The notes under the pieces: generated by a model
Databases searched by the model: none
Seen by the model: only the letters and a program-made list of their open reading frames with translations
Told to the model about the DNA's origin: nothing
Source of the DNA: Pseudomonas sp. ADAK13
Lineage (GTDB): Bacteria > Pseudomonadota > Gammaproteobacteria > Pseudomonadales > Pseudomonadaceae
Reading direction: 5' to 3'
Length of the DNA stretch: 64,000 nt
Assembly (NCBI RefSeq): GCF_012935715.1
Contig: NZ_CP052860.1
Span: 4,092,001-4,156,000, forward strand
In this document: positions 17,971 to 26,800 of the stretch, in pieces
Numbering within the stretch: the first letter of the stretch is position 1
Layout of the letters: every line of letters starts with the position of its first letter
Position numbers and translations under genes: made by a program

Positions 17971-18900
17971 TCAGGGGTAGCCGGAGCCCACCTGCACCCC
18001 GTTCAACCACTCCTGATTCAGGGTTTCGGTGTCCCCCAGATAGTCGAGCAACCAGGCCATGGCCGGCGACAGTTTGTTCTGCGCCCACGCCACGCACGAC
18101 GGGCTGGCGGGGAAGGGCCGGGACAGTTGCAGGGCGCTCAGCTCGCCGCGCTCGATCCACGGTTGTACCAGGTGCGCCGGCGCCATGCCGACGCACAGGC
18201 CGTCCCGCAGGCAATCAATCGCCGACGCCCAGTGCGGCACCACCAGGCGGCGCTGGTTGTCCAGGGTCCAGGTGTCGCGCTTGGGCAGGTTGCGTGAGGT
18301 ATCGGTCATGCACAGGGAGGCGAAGGGCCGCAATTGGTCATCGCTGAGCAAGCCTTCTGCCGCCGCCAACGGATGTCGGCTGCTGACCACGCACAGCCAG
18401 TTCAACAGGCCCATGTCGCGAAAGGTGAACTGGCTGGCCACCGGCACCGCGCTGGTGGCGCCGATCACGATGTCGGTGCGGTCATCGGCCAGGGCATCCC
18501 ACACGCCGTTGTACACCTCGTAGTCCAGCAGCAATTCCACCTCCGGGAACTGGCGATAGAAATCCAGCACCAGTTGCCGGCAGCGCTGCTGTTTGACGAT
18601 GGAATCCACCGCGACTTTCAGCTGGCCGCTCCAGCCATTGGCCACTTGCTGGCACAGCCTTCGGGTGCCAAGCATTTTTTTCATCACGCCGCGGGCTTCG
18701 TCGACGAACAATTTACCGGCGGGCGTCAGCTCCACGTCCCGATGACGTCGGACAAACAGCGGCACCGCCAGCCATTCTTCGATTTGCCGCACCGTGTAGC
18801 TGATGGCCGACGGCACCCGGTGCAGTTCTTGGGCGGCGGCGCTGAAGCTGCCGTGGCGAGCCACCGCGTCCACGACATCCAGGGAATATTCAGACCACAT
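17971..18900 (-). CDS. punR: LysR-family activator PunR (YdhB-like)
   Basis: Transcription activator of 309 residues, close to E. coli PunR (YdhB), which switches on the purine nucleoside transporter gene punC. The N-terminus MWSEYSLDVVDAVARHGSFS and the HTH region ELHRVPSAISYTVRQIEEWL followed by RRHRDVELTPAG are characteristic of this orthologue group. The start at 18900 is chosen because it reproduces the MWSEYS start and has AAGG 8 bases upstream; an ATG five codons earlier overlaps that site. It is divergent from the punC gene, the same arrangement as in enterics. Confidence 0.88.
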   Translation of the reverse strand: MWSEYSLDVVDAVARHGSFSAAAQELHRVPSAISYTVRQIEEWLAVPLFVRRHRDVELTPAGKLFVDEARGVMKKMLGTRRLCQQVANGWSGQLKVAVDSIVKQQRCRQLVLDFYRQFPEVELLLDYEVYNGVWDALADDRTDIVIGATSAVPVASQFTFRDMGLLNWLCVVSSRHPLAAAEGLLSDDQLRPFASLCMTDTSRNLPKRDTWTLDNQRRLVVPHWASAIDCLRDGLCVGMAPAHLVQPWIERGELSALQLSRPFPASPSCVAWAQNKLSPAMAWLLDYLGDTETLNQEWLNGVQVGSGYP

Positions 18901-19022
18901 GCAGGCTGCCTTCAAAAATATTGATAAGAGAGTCCAATTATTCTCGCTTCACAGGGAAGCATCCAGCTTCATAATAGGTGCCAGTCAGCAAATAGTTTGA
19001 TGGCAGGTTATACAAGGCTTCA

Positions 19023-20216
19023 ATGAAAAACTCTTTTGGATTCACCTGGTACCTGGCGGGGCTGAGCATGCTCGGCTATCTGGCCATGGATATGTACTTG
19101 CCGGCGTTTGGCGCCATGGGCGAGCAACTGCAGATTTCCCCCGGCGCGGTGGGCGCGAGCCTGAGCATCTTCCTCGCGGGCTTTGCCGTCGGGCAGTTGT
19201 TGTGGGGGCCGCTGTCCGACCGGCTGGGACGCAAACCGGTGTTGCTCACCGGCCTTTCCCTGTTTGTGCTCGGTTGCCTGGGCATGTTCTGGGTCGAGAC
19301 TGCACCGCAGTTGTTGGCCCTGCGCTTTGTGCAGGCGATTGGCGTGTGTTCCGCCGCCGTCAGTTGGCAAGCGCTGGTGATTGATCGCTACCCGGCGGAC
19401 AAGGCCCATCGGGTATTCGCCGGCATCATGCCGCTGATGTCTCTGTCACCGGCCCTGGCGCCGCTGTTGGGGGCGTTGATGCTGAATCACTGGGGCTGGC
19501 AGGCGATCTTCGGCGTGCTGTTGGTGGTATCGCTGCTACTGCTGTTACCGACACTGTTTCTCAAACCATTGCCGAAACGCCTGACAACCGATGGCGAACC
19601 TTCCCGTCTCGGCTATGGGCAGTTGCTCAAGTCGCGGGTATTCACCGGCAACGTGATGATCTTTGCCGCGTGCTCCGCCAGTTTCTTCGCCTGGCTCACC
19701 GCCTCGCCGTTCATCCTCGGCGGCATGGGCTACAGCCCCAATGACATCGGCTTGAGCTACGTATTGCCCACGCTATCGTTTTTGATCGGTGGCTACAGTT
19801 GCCGCAGTGCGTTGCAGCGGTACCAGGGCAAGACCTTGTTGCCCTGGTTGCTGCTGGCGTACTGCATCAGCATGGGCGCGCTGTACCTGGTGGCCACCTT
19901 GACTGTGCCGACGCTCAGCACCTTGCTGATTCCGTTCTGCCTGATGGCGCTGGTCAACGGCGCCAGCTACCCGATCGTGGTGGCGAATGCGCTGATGCCA
20001 TTTGCAGAAAATTCCGGCAAGGCGGCAGCCTTGCAGAACACGTTGCAGTTGGGCCTGTGTTTCCTCGCGAGTCTGATCGTGTCGTCGATGATTGATCAAC
20101 CGCTGTTGATCACCGCGATTGTGATGCTGGCCACCGCGCCATTGGCCGTGTTGGGTTACTGGCTGGCGCGGCCGAAGGTTGATGATGCCGATGCCGACCT
20201 GGTGAGTGCGCCTTAA
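19023..20216 (+). CDS. punC: purine nucleoside MFS transporter PunC (YdhC-like, Bcr/CflA subfamily)
   Basis: Inner-membrane transporter of 397 residues with about 12 helices. It resembles E. coli YdhC (PunC) along its length, including [19 protein letters not shown], the MFS signature [15 protein letters not shown] and [19 protein letters not shown]. PunC supports uptake of purine nucleosides; the older name suggests drug efflux. The divergent punR gene and the Tsx-like nucleoside porin gene immediately downstream on the other strand (stops overlapping by 4 bases) support a nucleoside role. Confidence 0.88.
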   Translation: MKNSFGFTWYLAGLSMLGYLAMDMYLPAFGAMGEQLQISPGAVGASLSIFLAGFAVGQLLWGPLSDRLGRKPVLLTGLSLFVLGCLGMFWVETAPQLLALRFVQAIGVCSAAVSWQALVIDRYPADKAHRVFAGIMPLMSLSPALAPLLGALMLNHWGWQAIFGVLLVVSLLLLLPTLFLKPLPKRLTTDGEPSRLGYGQLLKSRVFTGNVMIFAACSASFFAWLTASPFILGGMGYSPNDIGLSYVLPTLSFLIGGYSCRSALQRYQGKTLLPWLLLAYCISMGALYLVATLTVPTLSTLLIPFCLMALVNGASYPIVVANALMPFAENSGKAAALQNTLQLGLCFLASLIVSSMIDQPLLITAIVMLATAPLAVLGYWLARPKVDDADADLVSAP

Positions 20217-21046
20217 AACGTCACTTCCAGGTTCACCGTCGGCGTGGAGGTGCGACTGCCCCGGCCGCCGTCCACGCCGAACTTGTTATGCCAATACTCA
20301 TACCCGACGCCCAGGTACAGGTTGGGCTTGACGCTTTTACCCGGGCGCACCGCCACCATCAGCGCGGTGCGCATCAGGGTTTCCGGCGCGGTGTCGCGGC
20401 CATGGAAGTCTTCGCCCTTTTCCCCGACGTGATTGATAAACCCCTGAAACTTCGCCCCATGGTTGCCGATCTCGAAAGGTCGCATCCAGGTCAGGTTGAG
20501 CATGTAGGTATCGTCGAAGGTGTGGTCGGGTTCTTTCGCGCCGGGGATGCCGGAATGGTTCCTTTCCTTGTAGTACATCAGGCTCAGGTCCAGCACGCCG
20601 ACGGTGTTGAACTTCAAGGTCGGGCCAATCACCAGCGCGCGCTTTTTCGCCGACGCCAGGTTGTTGTTGCGGTTGGCATCAAAGCCGAAGGTCAGCGCGT
20701 AATCCTTGATCACCCCGGTGCCCAGCGGCACATCGAACACCCGTGAGGCGTACAACTGGTGCCGGTACACGGCATACACTTCGCTGCCGCCGTGGTCGGT
20801 GCCCTTGCGCGGGTCGCGGCTGTCGGACAGGAACACGTCGAGGTTCAGGTAATTGCTGCCGTACTGGTAACCGCTGGCGTGGGTGAAGCTGTAAATACGC
20901 TTGCTGAATTCATCCGGGTTGTTCGGGTTGGTGAACTGCTGGCCGTAGCGAAATCCCAGGCTGTTGTTCATCCATTCCAGCGCGACAGCCTCCCCGCCGC
21001 CGAACAGTGTGAGCAATACGGTTGCGCCGTGCAGTGCCTTTTTCAT
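20213..21046 (-). CDS. Tsx-like outer-membrane channel (nucleoside-specific porin family)
   Basis: Predicted outer-membrane beta-barrel of 277 residues. A signal peptide covers about 1-22 ([20 protein letters not shown]); the mature protein has alternating aromatic strands and ends in LEVTF, with the C-terminal Phe needed for barrel assembly. Segments such as [12 protein letters not shown] and LNLDVFLSD fit the Channel_Tsx family, which passes nucleosides. AAGGA precedes the ATG at 21046. Placement beside punC suggests the two proteins take nucleosides across the outer and inner membranes in turn. Confidence 0.82.
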   Translation of the reverse strand: MKKALHGATVLLTLFGGGEAVALEWMNNSLGFRYGQQFTNPNNPDEFSKRIYSFTHASGYQYGSNYLNLDVFLSDSRDPRKGTDHGGSEVYAVYRHQLYASRVFDVPLGTGVIKDYALTFGFDANRNNNLASAKKRALVIGPTLKFNTVGVLDLSLMYYKERNHSGIPGAKEPDHTFDDTYMLNLTWMRPFEIGNHGAKFQGFINHVGEKGEDFHGRDTAPETLMRTALMVAVRPGKSVKPNLYLGVGYEYWHNKFGVDGGRGSRTSTPTVNLEVTF

Positions 21047-21190
21047 TGTTTTAATTCCTTTGGCGTTTTGGCTCATGGCAACCGTGCAAGGGTCGCCGGG
21101 CGCAGTATCCGCACATCCGTTGTGGGTTCCAAAGAACAGAATCTCGCCTGGGCCGATGCCGAAACGGCAGCACTGAAGCTGGCCGGAGAG

Positions 21191-22141
21191 TCAGGAAATA
21201 CGCGGCGTCCAAGGCGTTTCCTGATGTTCGCGCAGGCTGATTTCTTCACTGAGCAGATGGGCCATGGCTTGCACCGCGATCGGCAAGTCCCGGTCTTTGC
21301 GGGCGTACAAGCCCAGGTCGCTGAAGATCCCGCCCTGGTCGCTCAGCGGGATGTGCAGGAGTTCGCCCCGGGCCAAATCAACTTCCACGCCGATGCGCGT
21401 CTGGAATGCGATGCCCAATTGCTGGCGGGCCAACTGCCGGGCCAGTTCCATGGAGTTACTGTGCAGCAGCGGCTTGTTCGCTGCCGCCGAACGCTTGTGT
21501 AGCGGTGCGATCAGGTGATGAACCGACAGCTCGCTCTTGGCCTGGATCACCCCGTGCTCGCAGCAGACGGCGTAACTCACGCTGGCCTCGCCGGCCAGTG
21601 GATGTCCCGGGGCCATCAGCGCACCGAGACGGAAATGGCCGACACAGACCTGGATGGTTTCGCTGCTGCGCGGTAATGCAAAAGCCAGCCCCAGATCAGC
21701 CTGGCCATTGACCACTGCGCCGGGAATCGACTGTGAACCTTGCACCGTGACGCCAATGGTCACTTTCGGATAGCGCTCCCGCATACGCTTGAGGGCGGCG
21801 GGCAGCAGTTCCACGGTGGCGCCTTCCACCGTGGCGATTTCCACGTGGCCGGTCTGTACCTCGTTCAAACCCTCCAGCTCGCCCCGCACGCGCTCCACAT
21901 CCTGCAGCACAAAACTCACGTGGCGCGTGAGGATCTCGCCGGCTGCGGTCAGGCGCAGCCCGCCGGGCAGCCGTTCGAACAGCGCTGCGCCTACTTCGTC
22001 TTCCAGCTTGAGGATCTGCCGGTTCACCGCCGACGACGCTACGTTCAGGCGCCGCGCGGCTTCGCGGATCGAGTGGCAGCGGCGAACCATGTCGAAGTAG
22101 TAAATCGCCGGGGCGTGAATGCGCAGCTTGCGGTTGAGCAT
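21191..22141 (-). CDS. LysR-family transcriptional regulator
   Basis: Regulator of 316 residues: HTH at about 8-65 (YYFDMVRRCHSIREAARRLN, ASSAVNRQILKLEDEVG) and an effector domain to the end. The start at 22141 has AAGGA at good spacing. The frame is open another 39 codons upstream, but that part is not family-like and would cover the promoter of the divergent permease. It probably controls the nucleobase permease gene that starts 172 bases away. Confidence 0.88.
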   Translation of the reverse strand: MLNRKLRIHAPAIYYFDMVRRCHSIREAARRLNVASSAVNRQILKLEDEVGAALFERLPGGLRLTAAGEILTRHVSFVLQDVERVRGELEGLNEVQTGHVEIATVEGATVELLPAALKRMRERYPKVTIGVTVQGSQSIPGAVVNGQADLGLAFALPRSSETIQVCVGHFRLGALMAPGHPLAGEASVSYAVCCEHGVIQAKSELSVHHLIAPLHKRSAAANKPLLHSNSMELARQLARQQLGIAFQTRIGVEVDLARGELLHIPLSDQGGIFSDLGLYARKDRDLPIAVQAMAHLLSEEISLREHQETPWTPRIS

Positions 22142-22236
22142 TTTTTTCGAGTCCTTGTGCGCAGCGCTTCGAGCCACGGGGCAGGGCGGCTGAATGGATT
22201 TTTGTAACGCCGTTAGTGATGGTTTTGTGAAAATGA

Positions 22237-22280
22237 TTGTATACAACTCTATGGACATCCAATCTTTCTATTGCATACAG
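22237..22280. promoter_or_regulatory. paired operator-like palindromes upstream of the NCS2 permease
   Basis: TTGTATACAA, a perfect 10-base palindrome, lies at 22237-22246, and a near copy TTGCATACAG lies at 22271-22280, 34 bases on, about three helical turns. The form yGTM-KACy is the type bound by FadR/FCD-group GntR repressors rather than LysR proteins. A regulator encoded elsewhere may therefore control the permease in addition to the adjacent LysR. Confidence 0.5.
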
Positions 22281-22313
22281 TGAGTGCACAACAAAAACAG
22301 AGAACCCCTCACC

Positions 22314-23825
22314 ATGACTATCCCGAAGGCGTCACCGCAGCGGCCAGAAGACGAGAATCTCGGCGTCGCGGCCAACATGGCTTACGGCCTGCAGCATGTA
22401 CTCACCATGTACGGCGGCATCGTGGCCGTACCGTTGATCGTCGGCCAGGCGGCCGGGTTGTCGCCGGCCGATATCGGCCTGCTGATCGCCGCCTCGCTGT
22501 TTGCCGGTGGCCTGGCCACACTGCTGCAAACACTCGGGTTGCCGTTCTTCGGCTGCCAGTTGCCGCTGGTGCAAGGGGTGTCCTTTGCCGGCGTGGCGAC
22601 CATGGTGGCGATTGTCGGCAGCGACGGCGCGGGCGGCATCCCGGCGATCCTCGGGGCGGTGATGGCCGCGTCGTTGATCGGGTTGTTGATCACCCCGGTG
22701 TTCTCGCGAATAACCAAATTCTTCCCGCCGCTGGTGACCGGCATCGTGATCACCACCATCGGCCTGACCCTGATGCCCGTCGCCGCCCGCTGGGCCATGG
22801 GCGGCAACAGCCGCGCCGCCGATTTCGGCAGCATGCCCAACATCGGCCTGGCGGCGCTGACCCTGGTGCTGGTGTTGTTGCTGAGCAAGATCGGCAGCGC
22901 GACCATCTCCCGGTTGTCGATTCTGCTGGCGATGGTGATCGGCACGGTCATCGCGGTGTTCCTCGGCATGGCGGACTTCTCCAGCGTGACCCAGGGCCCG
23001 ATGTTCGGCTTTCCCACACCCTTCCATTTCGGCATGCCGACCTTCCACCTCGCGGCGATCATTTCCATGTGCATCGTGGTGATGGTGACGCTGGTGGAAA
23101 CCTCGGCGGACATTCTCGCGGTGGGCGAAATCATCGACACCAAGGTCGACTCCAAACGCCTGGGTAATGGCCTGCGTGCCGATATGCTGTCGAGCATGTT
23201 TGCGCCGATCTTCGGTTCATTCACCCAAAGTGCGTTCGCCCAGAACGTCGGGCTGGTGGCGGTGACCGGGGTCAAGAGTCGCTACGTGGTCGCCACCGGC
23301 GGGATATTCCTGGTGATTCTCGGCCTGCTGCCGTTCATGGGGCGGGTGATTGCGGCGGTGCCGACTTCGGTGCTGGGCGGGGCCGGGATTGTGCTGTTCG
23401 GCACCGTGGCCGCCAGTGGGATTCGCACCCTGTCCAAGGTCGATTACCGCAACAACATGAACCTGATCATCGTCGCCACTTCCATCGGTTTTGGCATGAT
23501 CCCGATTGCGGCACCGAGCTTCTATGATCACTTCCCGAGCTGGTTCGCGACCATTTTCCATTCGGGCATCAGCTCGTCGGCGATCATGGCGATTCTGTTG
23601 AACCTGGCGTTCAACCACTTCACTGCCGGCAACTCGGACCAGCAGTCGGTGTTTGTCGCCGGGACTGAGCGCAGCCTGTGCTTCCAGGACGTGGCGGCGT
23701 TGCGGGATGGGGATTACTTCAGCGGCGGCAAGCTGTTTGATGCCGAGGGCAAGGAGATTCCGTTGCTGGAAGAAGTGCCGAAGAAAGCGGCGGTGCACGG
23801 CAGGGCGCAGACGAGCGAGGTGTAA
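22314..23825 (+). CDS. NCS2-family nucleobase permease (uracil/xanthine/urate type)
   Basis: Inner-membrane nucleobase:cation symporter of 503 residues with about 14 helices. The QHVLTMYGGIVAVPLIVG segment near the N-terminus and VTLVETSADILAVGEI in the transport core are typical. GCQLPLVQGVSFAG and SAFAQNVGLVAVTGVKSRYV are conserved through xanthine and uric-acid permeases, and the adjacent purine nucleoside genes make a purine the more likely substrate. The ATG at 22314 is preferred; a GTG ten codons earlier is possible and neither has a strong ribosome site. Confidence 0.9.
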   Translation: MTIPKASPQRPEDENLGVAANMAYGLQHVLTMYGGIVAVPLIVGQAAGLSPADIGLLIAASLFAGGLATLLQTLGLPFFGCQLPLVQGVSFAGVATMVAIVGSDGAGGIPAILGAVMAASLIGLLITPVFSRITKFFPPLVTGIVITTIGLTLMPVAARWAMGGNSRAADFGSMPNIGLAALTLVLVLLLSKIGSATISRLSILLAMVIGTVIAVFLGMADFSSVTQGPMFGFPTPFHFGMPTFHLAAIISMCIVVMVTLVETSADILAVGEIIDTKVDSKRLGNGLRADMLSSMFAPIFGSFTQSAFAQNVGLVAVTGVKSRYVVATGGIFLVILGLLPFMGRVIAAVPTSVLGGAGIVLFGTVAASGIRTLSKVDYRNNMNLIIVATSIGFGMIPIAAPSFYDHFPSWFATIFHSGISSSAIMAILLNLAFNHFTAGNSDQQSVFVAGTERSLCFQDVAALRDGDYFSGGKLFDAEGKEIPLLEEVPKKAAVHGRAQTSEV

Positions 23826-23837
23826 CAGCCAATCATT

Positions 23838-23928
23838 GTGGCGAGGGCGCTTGCTCCCGTTGGGCTGCGAAGCGGCCCCAGCTTTTGCGACTGCTTCGCA
23901 GTCGAGCGGGAGCAAGCTCCCTCGCCAC
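23838..23928. repeat. inverted intergenic repeat, REP-pair type
   Basis: The ends GTGGCGAGGG and CCCTCGCCAC form an imperfect long inverted repeat of about 90 bases, with an inner pair around CTGCGAAGC and GCTTCGCAG. Its ends match the element at 33066-33155. It sits between convergent genes. This is the arrangement of paired REP sequences (REPIN-like) in fluorescent pseudomonads. Confidence 0.8.
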
Positions 23929-23941
23929 ATACACGGTGTTA

Positions 23942-24868
23942 TCAGCTGACTTTTCTGTGGGGCACCGCGCACGCCTCATCCAAAAACTGCACCACCGTCC
24001 CCATGCACGCCTGCCGCTCTTCAACATGCGGCATGTGGCTGGAGTCTTCAAACAACGCCCAGCGCACATCGGCGATCTCATCCAGGAACGGCTTGACCAC
24101 CAACGGCGTGGCCTCGTCATGGCGACCGGAAATCACCAGGGTCGGCACATTGACCTTCGACAGCCGGCCAATTACGTTCCAGTCTTTCAAACTGCCAATC
24201 ACATGGAATTCCGTCGGGCCGCTCATGGCGTGATACACCGTCGGGTCGGCGTCCACCTGGGCGAACGTGCGGGCGACTTCTTCCGGCCATGGATTGACCC
24301 GGCACACATGCTGGTCATAGAAAATCCGCGAAGCCGCGAGGTATTCAGGGTCTTGGTAGGTACCGGCCTGTTCGTGCTTGAGCAGGGTCTCGTGTACGCC
24401 TTCAGGCAATAATTTGCGCAGGCGGTTGGCTTCGCTGACCCAGGTACGCATGCAGGTCGGCGAGTTGGCCGGGATGAACGCCCGCAGGCCCTTGGGTTGC
24501 AGGATGGCGTGTTCGCTGCCGAGCATGCCACCCCAGGATTGCCCCAGGATCGCGTAGTTGTTGCTGATTTGCAGGTGGTCCAGCAGGTTGTCCAGTTCTT
24601 CCAGGAACAAACTCACGGTCCAGAACGAAGGGTCTTTGTCAGGCAGGTGGGTGGAGCGGCCGTTGCCCAGTTGGTCGTAGTGAATGACCGCGTGGCCGCT
24701 GGCAGCCACGTCCTTGTAGGCGTCGACATAATCATGGGTACAACCCGGGCCACCATGCAGGATGACCAGCGGCGTGAGGCCGCTGTCCAGGTCGCCGGTG
24801 ATCCGATACCAGGTTTGGTAGTCGCGAAAGGCCGCATAGCCTTCGCGGATTGTTTCGATGAATTCCAT
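23942..24868 (-). CDS. proline iminopeptidase-family alpha/beta hydrolase (PipA-like)
   Basis: Serine hydrolase of 308 residues, family S33, probably cytosolic because no signal peptide is seen. The oxyanion motif is HGGPG (38-42), the nucleophile is S111 in GQSWGG, and the likely acid and base are D251 (GRHDEATP) and H278 (SSHMPH). Such enzymes remove N-terminal proline or act on amides of similar shape. It lies 94 bases downstream of the LuxR gene on the same strand, and a lux-box-like repeat lies about 70 bases before its ATG. This is the layout reported for pipR-pipA in a plant-associated Pseudomonas. Confidence 0.88.
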   Translation of the reverse strand: MEFIETIREGYAAFRDYQTWYRITGDLDSGLTPLVILHGGPGCTHDYVDAYKDVAASGHAVIHYDQLGNGRSTHLPDKDPSFWTVSLFLEELDNLLDHLQISNNYAILGQSWGGMLGSEHAILQPKGLRAFIPANSPTCMRTWVSEANRLRKLLPEGVHETLLKHEQAGTYQDPEYLAASRIFYDQHVCRVNPWPEEVARTFAQVDADPTVYHAMSGPTEFHVIGSLKDWNVIGRLSKVNVPTLVISGRHDEATPLVVKPFLDEIADVRWALFEDSSHMPHVEERQACMGTVVQFLDEACAVPHRKVS

Positions 24869-24930
24869 TTCGTGCCCTGCCCTGAGAAAAAGTGATCAGG
24901 TACACGATAGTCGGCACAGAAAGTTTAAGT

Positions 24931-24950
24931 AACTAGCAAAACAGCTAGGT
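24931..24950 (-). promoter_or_regulatory. lux-box-like operator before the PipA-like gene
   Basis: On the minus strand the 20 bases read ACCTAGCTGTTTTGCTAGTT. CTAGC and GCTAG form a perfect inverted repeat separated by 6 bases, and the CT-N12-AG spacing of lux and las boxes is present. It is centred about 72 bases upstream of the peptidase start, suited to activation by the LuxR protein encoded next to it. Confidence 0.7.
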
Positions 24951-24962
24951 TTTTCCTTCGGA

Positions 24963-25727
24963 TCAATCTTCAAGCAACCGGTAGTGGGTGGCCCGTACCA
25001 CCGCTTGGACCCGGTTCTTGGCCCCGAGCTTGTGCATGGCCGAAGCCAGGTGCAGGGTGACGACGGCCAAGGAACGGCTCAGTTGCGTGGCGATTTCGGC
25101 GGCGGTCAGGCCGTCGGCGGCCCATTTCAGGCATTCGCGTTCACGCTTGGTCAGGCGGATATGCGGGTATGAACGCAGCTCCTTGCTGAATAGCGGGTAG
25201 GCCGCTTCCTGCAAGGCGTGGGTAATCAGGCTGAATTCCGACAGGGTCTGGCGGGCATCCTGCAACACGGTGCTGGCCTTGCCGGTGCGCAGGCCGGTCA
25301 GTGAGGCGAAGCCGCCACGGGGCAGGTGGATCGGCACGCTGACGCCGCAGGTCATCTGCCGGTCGTGCAGGTAGCTGGATACGGGGGCGTGACACGGGTC
25401 GATGATCTTTTGCAGCGCAGTGTCGGCCTTGGCTTCGTAGGACCAGACAAACGGTGAAACCGTCGACAGTGCCAGATGCTGCACCGGATCGATCTGATAA
25501 AAGCCGGCGCTGCACCACAAGCTGTACCAGTCGGGGGGCGTATTGCGCAGTTGCAGCACAGAAGGGGTGATCAGTGCACCATTATGGTCAATGGGCACGG
25601 GGGTGTAGTCGTAGACCAGCGCATCAAAACCCAGGTTCTGGGCCAATACGAGGGTGTTGTCCATCTGTTCATCCAGGCTCCTGCCGGGGATGAGACGGTC
25701 ATTAAATGCGGTTAGCCTGGCCAGCAT
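24963..25727 (-). CDS. LuxR solo of the plant-signal-responsive type (PipR/OryR-like)
   Basis: LuxR-family regulator of 254 residues with an autoinducer-binding domain (about 10-175) and a C-terminal LuxR HTH (about 192-247, LTKRERECLKWAADGL). No luxI gene is nearby. Of the conserved ligand-pocket residues in TraR numbering, W57 (W67 here), D70 (D80), P71, W85 (W95) and G113 (G128) are kept, but Y61 is Trp (W71). That change marks regulators of plant-associated bacteria that answer plant compounds rather than acyl-homoserine lactones. The start at 25727 has GGGAG 8 bases upstream; a GTG 18 codons earlier has no ribosome site. It is flanked by two peptidase genes and followed on the other side by a peptide importer. 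Confidence 0.87.
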   Translation of the reverse strand: MLARLTAFNDRLIPGRSLDEQMDNTLVLAQNLGFDALVYDYTPVPIDHNGALITPSVLQLRNTPPDWYSLWCSAGFYQIDPVQHLALSTVSPFVWSYEAKADTALQKIIDPCHAPVSSYLHDRQMTCGVSVPIHLPRGGFASLTGLRTGKASTVLQDARQTLSEFSLITHALQEAAYPLFSKELRSYPHIRLTKRERECLKWAADGLTAAEIATQLSRSLAVVTLHLASAMHKLGAKNRVQAVVRATHYRLLED

Positions 25728-25855
25728 CCGTTCTGCTCCCGAATTCGTTTGAATCTCGTCTTGCTGCAAGTAGAATGCCACGCCCCGGCGAAGGACTGCC
25801 AGACCAAACCTATAAGAATTACCAGGTTATGGACGCGCGGCATCCTCGGTAGTGT

Positions 25856-25872
25856 TGGCCTTTAAACGGCCA
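25856..25872. promoter_or_regulatory. inverted repeat in the leader of the second peptidase gene
   Basis: TGGCC-TTTAAAC-GGCCA, a perfect 5-base inverted repeat with a 7-base spacer, ends 37 bases before the start codon at 25910. It does not have lux-box spacing. It could be an operator or a short mRNA hairpin. Confidence 0.35.
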
Positions 25873-25909
25873 CTATTCCCAGGGCCGACACACAACAAGG
25901 AATGTATGC

Positions 25910-26797
25910 ATGTGGCGTGAAATTGCCCCCGACCAGCAGTACAACGTGCAAGTCGACGGCCACAACCTCGTGGCCTATAGCTTTGGCGAAGGCGATGAGG
26001 TGTTGCTGTGTCTCAATGGCGGCCCGGGGCTGCCTTGCGACTACTTGCGCGACGCTCATGGCTGGCTCAAGGACAACGGCCTGCGAGTGGTTGCATTCGA
26101 CCAGCTTGGCACAGGCGCTTCAGCCAGACCGACCGATGTTTCGCTGTGGGAAATCGGCCGTTATGTCGAAGAAGTTGAAACCGTGCGCCAGGCCCTCGGC
26201 CTGGGCCGCGTTCACTTGCTGGGGCATTCCTGGGGCGGATGGCTGGGCATCGAGTACGCCATTCACTACCCCGACGCGCTGAAAAGCCTGATCCTGGAAA
26301 ACACCGTCGGCGACATTCCGCACCTGTCTCTGGAACTGGAACGCTTGCGCGGAGCCCTGGGCAGCGAAACCGTGGCCATGATGCAACGCCATGAAGCCAT
26401 GGGCACCCTTGACCACCCGCAGTACCAGGCTGCCATCACCTTGCTCAACTACCGCCACGTCTGCCGGCTGGACGAGTGGCCGGCGCCGGTCCAGCGCTCC
26501 CTTGGCGACTGGAACATGGGCCCCTACGAAACCATGCAGGGCCCCAACGAATTCCTCTACATCGGCAACCTCAAGGACTGGAACCGCATCCCCGAGATGG
26601 CCGAATTCAAGATGCCGATACTGATCACCACCGGCCAGCACGACGAGCTGACCCCGGCCTGCGCCATGCGCATGAAAAGCGCGGCCAGGCACGCCGAGCT
26701 GCACGTGTTCCCCAACAGCAGCCATATGCCGTTTTACGAAGAGCCCCAGGCTTACTTCCCGGTGCTGCTGGACTTTCTTGCTCGTCACCGAGGCTGA
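25910..26797 (+). CDS. proline iminopeptidase-family alpha/beta hydrolase, second copy
   Basis: Serine hydrolase of 295 residues, paralogous to the PipA-like protein: both share a GGPG loop, GxSWGG and the YxxHVCR and GPxEFxxIGxLKDWN segments in the cap. Here the oxyanion motif is NGGPG (36-40) with Asn for the usual His, the nucleophile is S107 in GHSWGG, and D245 and H272 complete the triad. AAGGA precedes the ATG. The stop is 3 bases before the ABC permease start, so it heads a six-gene operon with the importer, which suggests it processes an imported peptide or amide. Confidence 0.88.
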   Translation: MWREIAPDQQYNVQVDGHNLVAYSFGEGDEVLLCLNGGPGLPCDYLRDAHGWLKDNGLRVVAFDQLGTGASARPTDVSLWEIGRYVEEVETVRQALGLGRVHLLGHSWGGWLGIEYAIHYPDALKSLILENTVGDIPHLSLELERLRGALGSETVAMMQRHEAMGTLDHPQYQAAITLLNYRHVCRLDEWPAPVQRSLGDWNMGPYETMQGPNEFLYIGNLKDWNRIPEMAEFKMPILITTGQHDELTPACAMRMKSAARHAELHVFPNSSHMPFYEEPQAYFPVLLDFLARHRG

Positions 26798-26800
26798 CGG

